Source of the DNA: Cudoniella acicularis
Taxonomy: Eukaryota > Ascomycota > Leotiomycetes > Helotiales > Helotiaceae
Direction of reading: 5' to 3'
Assembly (NCBI GenBank): GCA_013054445.1
Contig: JAAMPI010001624.1
Span: 1-12,091, forward strand
Length of the DNA: 12,091 nt
The notes beneath the pieces are model-generated. The model did not search any database. It saw only the letters and a list, made by a program, of their open reading frames with translations, and was not told the DNA's origin. The translations under genes and the position numbers were made by a program. Positions 8,432 to 12,091 of this stretch are shown piece after piece. Position 1 is the first letter of the stretch. Each line of letters opens with the position of its first letter.

Positions 8432-9095
8432 TCAATCCCATGATTTCAGATCACTATCTGTAATGTTACGATTCGCCGTGAACCAATATAGTATTGTATG
8501 GTAAACCAGGCTCAGCGTCAACGATGCCGTAAGAGAGATTGGAATATAGCTCTTAATCGGATCTAAGCTCATGCTAGACCTTGATGCTAAAGCCGCTGCA
8601 AGTATTCCTACAGAGACTCCAACTGCAATGAAGTAGTTCTGATATCGATGGTCGCGTTTCAGCTGGTCGAAAAATAGGACTGCTGCGTTGTGGATTACCA
8701 ACGCGCTGAAGCAGGTGAAGGCCGAGGGATCAAGGATAAAGCTTGGAAGGGAGAGATATTCGACTGCTTTTGGAATCGATCTTGGAGCACTATGTAATGA
8801 CTGCATTCATGGATGTTCAGTTAGTATCGGTCGTGTGTCTGAAGAGCGAGACGAGACTGCTCACTCTGTAGTAGGTACCGCCATCACTCGGCTGCGAAAG
8901 GTTGTATTGGCTGATAATAATCGCGCAAACAACCTGCGTGCCTAGAGAGATTGCCAGCTTGAGTCCCCCGATCACAGCGAAAGTGAAGCCATAAGCCAGT
9001 GATGTAGTCTCAAGATTTTGCTGGTTCTGAGCTATACCGACCATATTCCTACGATGAATGTTTTTGGCGTAGAGAGTACGGGTTTTGGGAGGCAT
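8432..9095 (-). CDS. Four-helix membrane protein, function unknown
   Basis: Two exons (9095-8865 and 8800-8432) encode 199 residues. I do not recognise the family. Four hydrophobic segments suggest membrane helices at about residues 33-61, 104-121, 133-150 and 162-185, separated by short polar loops with charged stretches DQLKRDHRYQN (122-132) and DPIKSY. The N-terminus is basic (PPKTRTLYAKNIHRRN) and there is no clear cleavable signal. The ATG at 9095 has good context (gaaATGcct); the next in-frame ATG, codon 18, would also keep all helices. The intron is well supported by a perfect TACTAAC branch site. It ends convergently with the peroxiredoxin-like gene. Membrane location is inferred from hydrophobicity only. 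Confidence 0.65.
8801..8864 (-). other. Intron of the membrane-protein gene
   Basis: On the minus strand GTGAGC opens at 8864, a TACTAAC branch site lies near 8827-8821, and GCAG closes at 8801. The 64-bp intron is phase 0 and joins GGTYYR to SLHSAP. Confidence 0.8.
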
Positions 9096-9589
9096 TTCCC
9101 ATCTAATGTTGAAAACACAAAAGTATAGTGTTCTTCAATTTGCTGAGGGAAGGTGGAGATATCCCTCAGAATTCGATAAAGATACAAAAGGCGTACAGTA
9201 GTCTGTTTCGGAAATTGGAGATGTTGGTTAAACAGGTAACTCGTATCACGCGAGCCAACATCCAAGTACTCGCCTGCCCATAAGTCTGGTAACGGGTTCG
9301 AGCACACGGTAATTGATCCGGAGCGTTAAGCGAGAAGATTTACCTAACGAATTACGGGTCACCTTCCTAAAATAATTATGCGAAAGCGAAATTCTAGAAA
9401 TGCCCGCCGCACACATACGGTACCTACATGTATGATGTATCTACCTACTTACCTAATGTAGTTAGAAAGACGCGTGTCTTCAAGAAGATGTATCTACCGA
9501 GCCTTTCCGGGCAGCACCCCTGCATATGCTGTGCCTGAGGGCAGCATACTTGGGAAGGCGGTGGGGGTGTGTGTGCTGCTCCAGGCTTG

Positions 9590-9640
9590 CCTCCATGCCT
9601 GACACCTGCACGCCTGCCTGCGGCCTACCTGCCTGCCTAT
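9590..9640. repeat. CCTG-rich low-complexity tract
   Basis: Repeated GCCTG and CCTGC words in a short interval, without a strict period. Nothing suggests coding. Confidence 0.6.
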
Positions 9641-9920
9641 ATACTTGCTTATTGCTTTACTTGCCGCGTTTCCGCTATAATGCCTATATTAGAGAAAATA
9701 TATTTGTTTGCTAGACTTTTATTCAAAAAGCAAAAAGGACTACATTAAAAGAATAATCAAGGTACTGGCAATGAGTCCAGAACCAAAGAGCCCAGGTGCA
9801 AAGGCTTGCGACAGTGCATGTGCTGGGGTATAGTGCTTGAGGTAAGATCATGGGAATCGATTTGCCCGTTTGTGACCAATAGATACCGCGGATTGGTGAT
9901 GAAGGGCCGACACCTCAGTT

Positions 9921-10040
9921 GAATCCAACATCGCAATGAATTCCAACAGCGTAATCAATTCCAACAGCGTAATGAATTCCAACATCGTAATGAATTCCAA
10001 CACCGCAATGAATTCCAACATCGCAATGAATTCCAACATC
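9921..10040. repeat. 18-bp tandem repeat (minisatellite), about 6.7 copies
   Basis: The unit is GAATTCCAACANCGYAAT. Copies begin at 9921 (17 bp, one base short), 9938, 9956, 9974, 9992, 10010 and 10028 (partial). Variation is almost confined to two positions, the base after ACA and the base before AAT, plus one G-to-C change at 9956. Because 18 is six codons, frames stay open on both strands, giving NSN-type hexapeptides on plus and MLEFIx hexapeptides on minus. Confidence 0.93.
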
Positions 10041-10334
10041 TCTACCTCCTCACCTATCATAGATAAACGTGCGCTCAATTCTGGCCTTTTTCATATGCAG
10101 CGTGTTGTTGGCCCTGTCTAGGACTTGAGAGAACCAGAAGCCTGGGTGGAGTACGACACAAATACTCAATTATTGTCCTTTGCCATCTCTACTGCTATCA
10201 AGATCACCTTTATGAGGAGTGAACATTCCCCCAATTTCTGCTCTTTTCTTAGCATCATAGGCGACTGAGTCCACATCTACAAGTTATCACCATCGCTACT
10301 ACCTCGAAGAGGCTATACAATTCTCTATCCTATA

Positions 10335-11302
10335 ATGTTGCTCTCTTATCTTGCCATTGGTATTGCTACCGCCCGCTTCCTAGTACATGGTGCTGTGTTA
10401 CCTGCTTCGGATGTTGTTGTCGTGTCTCGAGGTGTCAATTTGACTATCCCATCCCCGCCGCCAGTGTTCACAAGGTTGGTGGGAACAACGGAAGTTGCGA
10501 CAGTGGGACCAAAACCAGATGTCACCTTCAACACAGGAGTCATCACGGCAGTGGTAGCTCAAAATGCTGCTCTAACGACCGCTTTGTGCACCTTCAGTGC
10601 TGGGGCGTTGTGCTGGGGCGTTGTGCTTTGTAGCAGTAGCCTATACAATTCTTTTCAGCTTCTGGAGTATCTATGCGACCACAAGCCCTACGACACCTAC
10701 TGCTGCTCCGTCACCTGCTAAGCGCGGAGCATCCGATCCTATTCTAACGATTCACAGCGGGTGGACTGCAACTCCAAGCTGCAATTTAGCTTGCCAACTC
10801 AAGCTGGGACCGTTGAGGGGACTTGGACGTCATTTGCCAACATGACGCTCAATGATGGAACTGTTCATGATGTTCATTTCAGCCGCTCTGGGACTATTCT
10901 GGGAATCAAAGCCATCAACCATGTGTATCGCACATCGGCTTCCACAAAGCGACAGGAGTATGATGACGATGACGGGACTGTTGGCGCATACTTCTGGGAA
11001 GACACCAACGATCAGGCGTGAGTAGCAGATGGCGAAGATAAGTCTTAGAAGGACAATACTGACATTTTTATAGTTGGAGTGACTGGCAATCTACTGGAAT
11101 ACAAGCGGATGCCAATGTTATAAGACCCTACGTATACAACAACACGGCTGAAATCATGTGTGCTAATCTCGAGGACCAGGATGGAGCAATAAATGCTGGC
11201 GTTATGACTTGGGGGCTTAACAACGACCTGGTGGAACAAATCCCAGCTGATTTGGCTGACACCCTGGCATACTGCCTCGCGGGAGACCCTGATACCCCTT
11301 AG
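10335..11302 (+). CDS. Secreted protein of unrecognised family, middle disturbed
   Basis: The ATG at 10335 starts a likely signal peptide (MLLSYLAIGIATARFLVHGA). The first part (10335 to about 10600) contains DVVVVSRGVNLTI and a hydrophobic stretch TGVITAVVAQNAALTTAL. The last part, in the same frame, runs from 10722 to 11017 (VDCNSKLQFSLPTQ, VEGTWTSFANMTLNDGTVHD, AYFWEDTND) and continues after a clear intron (11018-11073) as WSDWQSTGIQADANVI through to TAG at 11300. Between them this frame hits TAA at 10719, while another frame opens at the 13-bp duplication and reads a membrane-like segment (CFVAVAYTILFSFWSIYA), a Thr/Pro/Ala linker and AKRGASD. Either an intron bypasses the stop (CTAAC...CAG at 10744-10757 is a possible 3' site) or the gene is frameshifted. 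I do not recognise a family. Dibasic KR sites at AKR and TKR could be Kex2 targets. Confidence 0.55.
10597..10622 (+). repeat. 13-bp tandem duplication in the secreted-protein gene
   Basis: GTGCTGGGGCGTT occurs twice, at 10597-10609 and 10610-10622, followed by a partial GTGCT. Thirteen is not a multiple of three, so the copy shifts the frame. With one copy, the upstream frame would run straight into the open hydrophobic frame that reads AGALCFVAVAYTIL. Confidence 0.9.
11018..11073 (+). other. Last intron of the secreted-protein gene
   Basis: GTGAGT donor, CTGAC branch site near 11059-11063 and ATAG acceptor ending at 11073 define 56 bp. Splicing completes an Ala codon and joins WEDTNDQA to WSDWQSTG. 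Confidence 0.85.
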
Positions 11303-11850
11303 AGGAGAGTCCTGTACATGGCCCGGTCGCGTTAGAGTCAAACCTAGTGGAAAGGGATAGGATCATGTGTGTGAATTGGGGAGATCGAGCTAGATGGGAG
11401 AGATGGAGGCAGGGGAGAATAACTAGCGCTAGTTCTTGTTGCCGATCTTATTTGGCTGTTGACTTTGTTATTGTTGTCATATTCTGTCGTTTTAGAAAGA
11501 CAATAAGTTCATTTTGAGGTTTAAGTCAAATGGAGTTGATTTCGCGGTTTCCCGATCCCACTTCACACGGCCTTCTGCCACGGGAAGTACACATACACTG
11601 TCAGGCGAAGGGCTCCACCCTGTCGCGCGCCGCAATAGCGCCGATCCAGTGCCTAAATGCTCAAAGCCACTGGCATCCATAGGCTACTGCAGTTACAGCA
11701 ACCCGAATAGCAAGTCTTGTGAGGCTCCAAGGTCTGCCAACGTGTCCCGAGCCTGGTCGTCATATGCTATTCGGGCCCAACAAGCGAGACTTTCCTTGGC
11801 GTTCCCCTTTTCACTCGCAATGGTATTGATTCTGTCGCTTACTCGAGATC
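11303..11850. other. Intergenic region with a perfect 14-bp palindrome
   Basis: No gene supported. An open frame at 11514-11858 has no ATG start and no recognisable features. The only notable element is AACTAGCGCTAGTT at 11421-11434, a perfect palindrome about 120 bp downstream of the secreted-protein stop codon. Confidence 0.5.
11421..11434. repeat. Perfect 14-bp palindrome
   Basis: AACTAGCGCTAGTT equals its own reverse complement. It is too compact to be a transcription terminator hairpin and may be chance or a dimeric protein site. Confidence 0.5.
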
Positions 11851-12091
11851 CCGCTTAAATGCACGCCCCGCTAAAATGCACGCCTCACCAGCGACACACT
11901 CTACTTCTTTAAACACCTATAAAATGGTCAACGAAGACGATATATAGAAGGCTCTAGCCGAAATCGAAAGCTCTTTAGCTCCTGATTACGCTACGATAGC
12001 TAGGAAATATAAATTAAACCGATCTACGCTATCCTGACGCGCTAGAGGCAAAACCACCTCTAGGGCCGAGTACTAGTCTTAAGTCTACTAA
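11851..12091 (+). mobile_element. Left end of a Fot1/pogo-like DNA transposon (runs off the window)
   Basis: The end is marked by two tandem 17-bp units, CCGCTTAAATGCACGCC (11851-11867) and CCGCTAAAATGCACGCC (11868-11884), one mismatch apart, of the sort seen in terminal inverted repeats. Forty bases later a transposase-like frame begins at 11924. A TA dinucleotide at 11856-11857 could be the Tc1/mariner-type TA target, but the right end is outside the window, so the exact boundary is unknown. Confidence 0.7.
11924..12091 (+). pseudogene. Pogo-type transposase N-terminus with RIP-like stops, partial
   Basis: From ATG 11924 the frame reads KALAEIESSL, then DYATIARKYKLNRSTLS, then RARGKTTSRAEY: the N-terminal helix-turn-helix (psq/CENP-B-like) domain of fungal Fot1/pogo transposases, which binds the element ends before the DDE catalytic domain. 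Stops interrupt it at 11945 (TAG), 12035 (TGA), 12074 (TAG), 12080 (TAA) and 12089 (TAA). Each is one C-to-T change away from a Gln or Arg codon, and the TGA sits where the family has Arg (LSRR). It is a dead copy; the catalytic domain lies beyond the window. Confidence 0.82.

Larger units (their letters stand above)
9096..10334. other. Long intergenic region with low-complexity DNA and a minisatellite
   Basis: I find no supported gene. Contents: the upstream flank of the membrane-protein gene; TACCTA-type repeats near 9420-9457; a direct repeat GATGTATCTACC at about 9433 and 9488; a CCTG-rich tract at about 9590-9640; the 18-bp minisatellite at 9921-10040; and the upstream region of the secreted-protein gene. 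A frame at 9936-10121 starts with ATG but is essentially the translated minisatellite. Confidence 0.5.

Noticed and set aside
9032..9307. Minus-strand frame upstream of the membrane protein
   Set aside because: It begins with a non-ATG codon and overlaps the first exon in another frame; probably 5' leader sequence.
9230..9312. tRNA-like word GGTTCGAGCAC after a CCCATAA anticodon-like loop
   Set aside because: The T-arm and anticodon arms do not pair, and no A box or acceptor stem could be found, so it is not a tRNA gene.
11514..11858. Plus-strand 114-codon frame between the secreted-protein gene and the transposon
   Set aside because: It has no ATG start and no recognisable features, and it runs into the transposon end.
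1..12091. CRISPR array, prokaryotic operon, retron or phage elements
   Set aside because: Introns, HET and GT69 families and RIP-type decay point to a fungus; the only regular array is the contiguous 18-bp minisatellite, with no spacers.
1..12091. Biosynthetic gene cluster combining GT69, GMC oxidase and peroxiredoxin-like genes
   Set aside because: Two of the three genes are broken, no backbone synthase or transporter is present, and orientations and spacing give no sign of co-regulation.

Overview
The window looks like a chromosome segment from a filamentous ascomycete (Pezizomycotina). The signs are short introns of about 56-120 bp with GTATGT, GTAAGT or GTGAGC donors and CTAAC/CTGAC-type branch sites, a HET-domain incompatibility-type gene, a GT69 glycosyltransferase of a fungal type, and old copies whose damage is dominated by C-to-T and G-to-A changes, as expected from repeat-induced point mutation (RIP). 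I cannot assign a genus.

Layout. 252-1680 (+): a broken GT69 alpha-mannosyltransferase-type gene whose 5' two thirds is well preserved and whose 3' end runs into a very AT-rich block (about 1475-1905), where the conserved C-terminal motifs can still be read through stops. 2323-2864 (+): TATA box, signal peptide and first ~170 codons of a secreted GMC (glucose-oxidase-like) flavoprotein gene, now frameshifted, with stops and without its FAD glycine box. 5776-3011 (-): an apparently intact two-exon gene for a ~902-residue HET protein with TPR, a fungal leucine-rich 'LLLDRRGDEVKI' repeat array and C-terminal ankyrin repeats. 6859-7652 (+): an intact three-exon gene for a 193-residue AhpC/TSA-type thioredoxin-fold protein with a CxxC motif. 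9095-8432 (-): a two-exon, four-helix membrane protein of unknown function. 9921-10040: an 18-bp minisatellite. 10335-11302 (+): an unrecognised secreted-protein gene whose middle is disturbed by a 13-bp tandem duplication. 11851-12091 (+): the left end of a Fot1/pogo-like DNA transposon with RIP-type stops, running off the window.

The genes do not form a pathway or cluster. The picture is an accessory, repeat-influenced region: three RIP-like relics (GT69, GMC oxidase, pogo element) interleaved with intact genes (HET protein, peroxiredoxin-like, membrane protein). The most unusual items are the GT69 gene with a sharp intact/RIP boundary, the GMC relic that is nearly invisible to ORF finding, the HET-TPR-repeat-ankyrin fusion lacking a nucleotide-binding domain, and the secreted-protein gene with two compensating frame changes. 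I did not find an obviously new multi-gene system.
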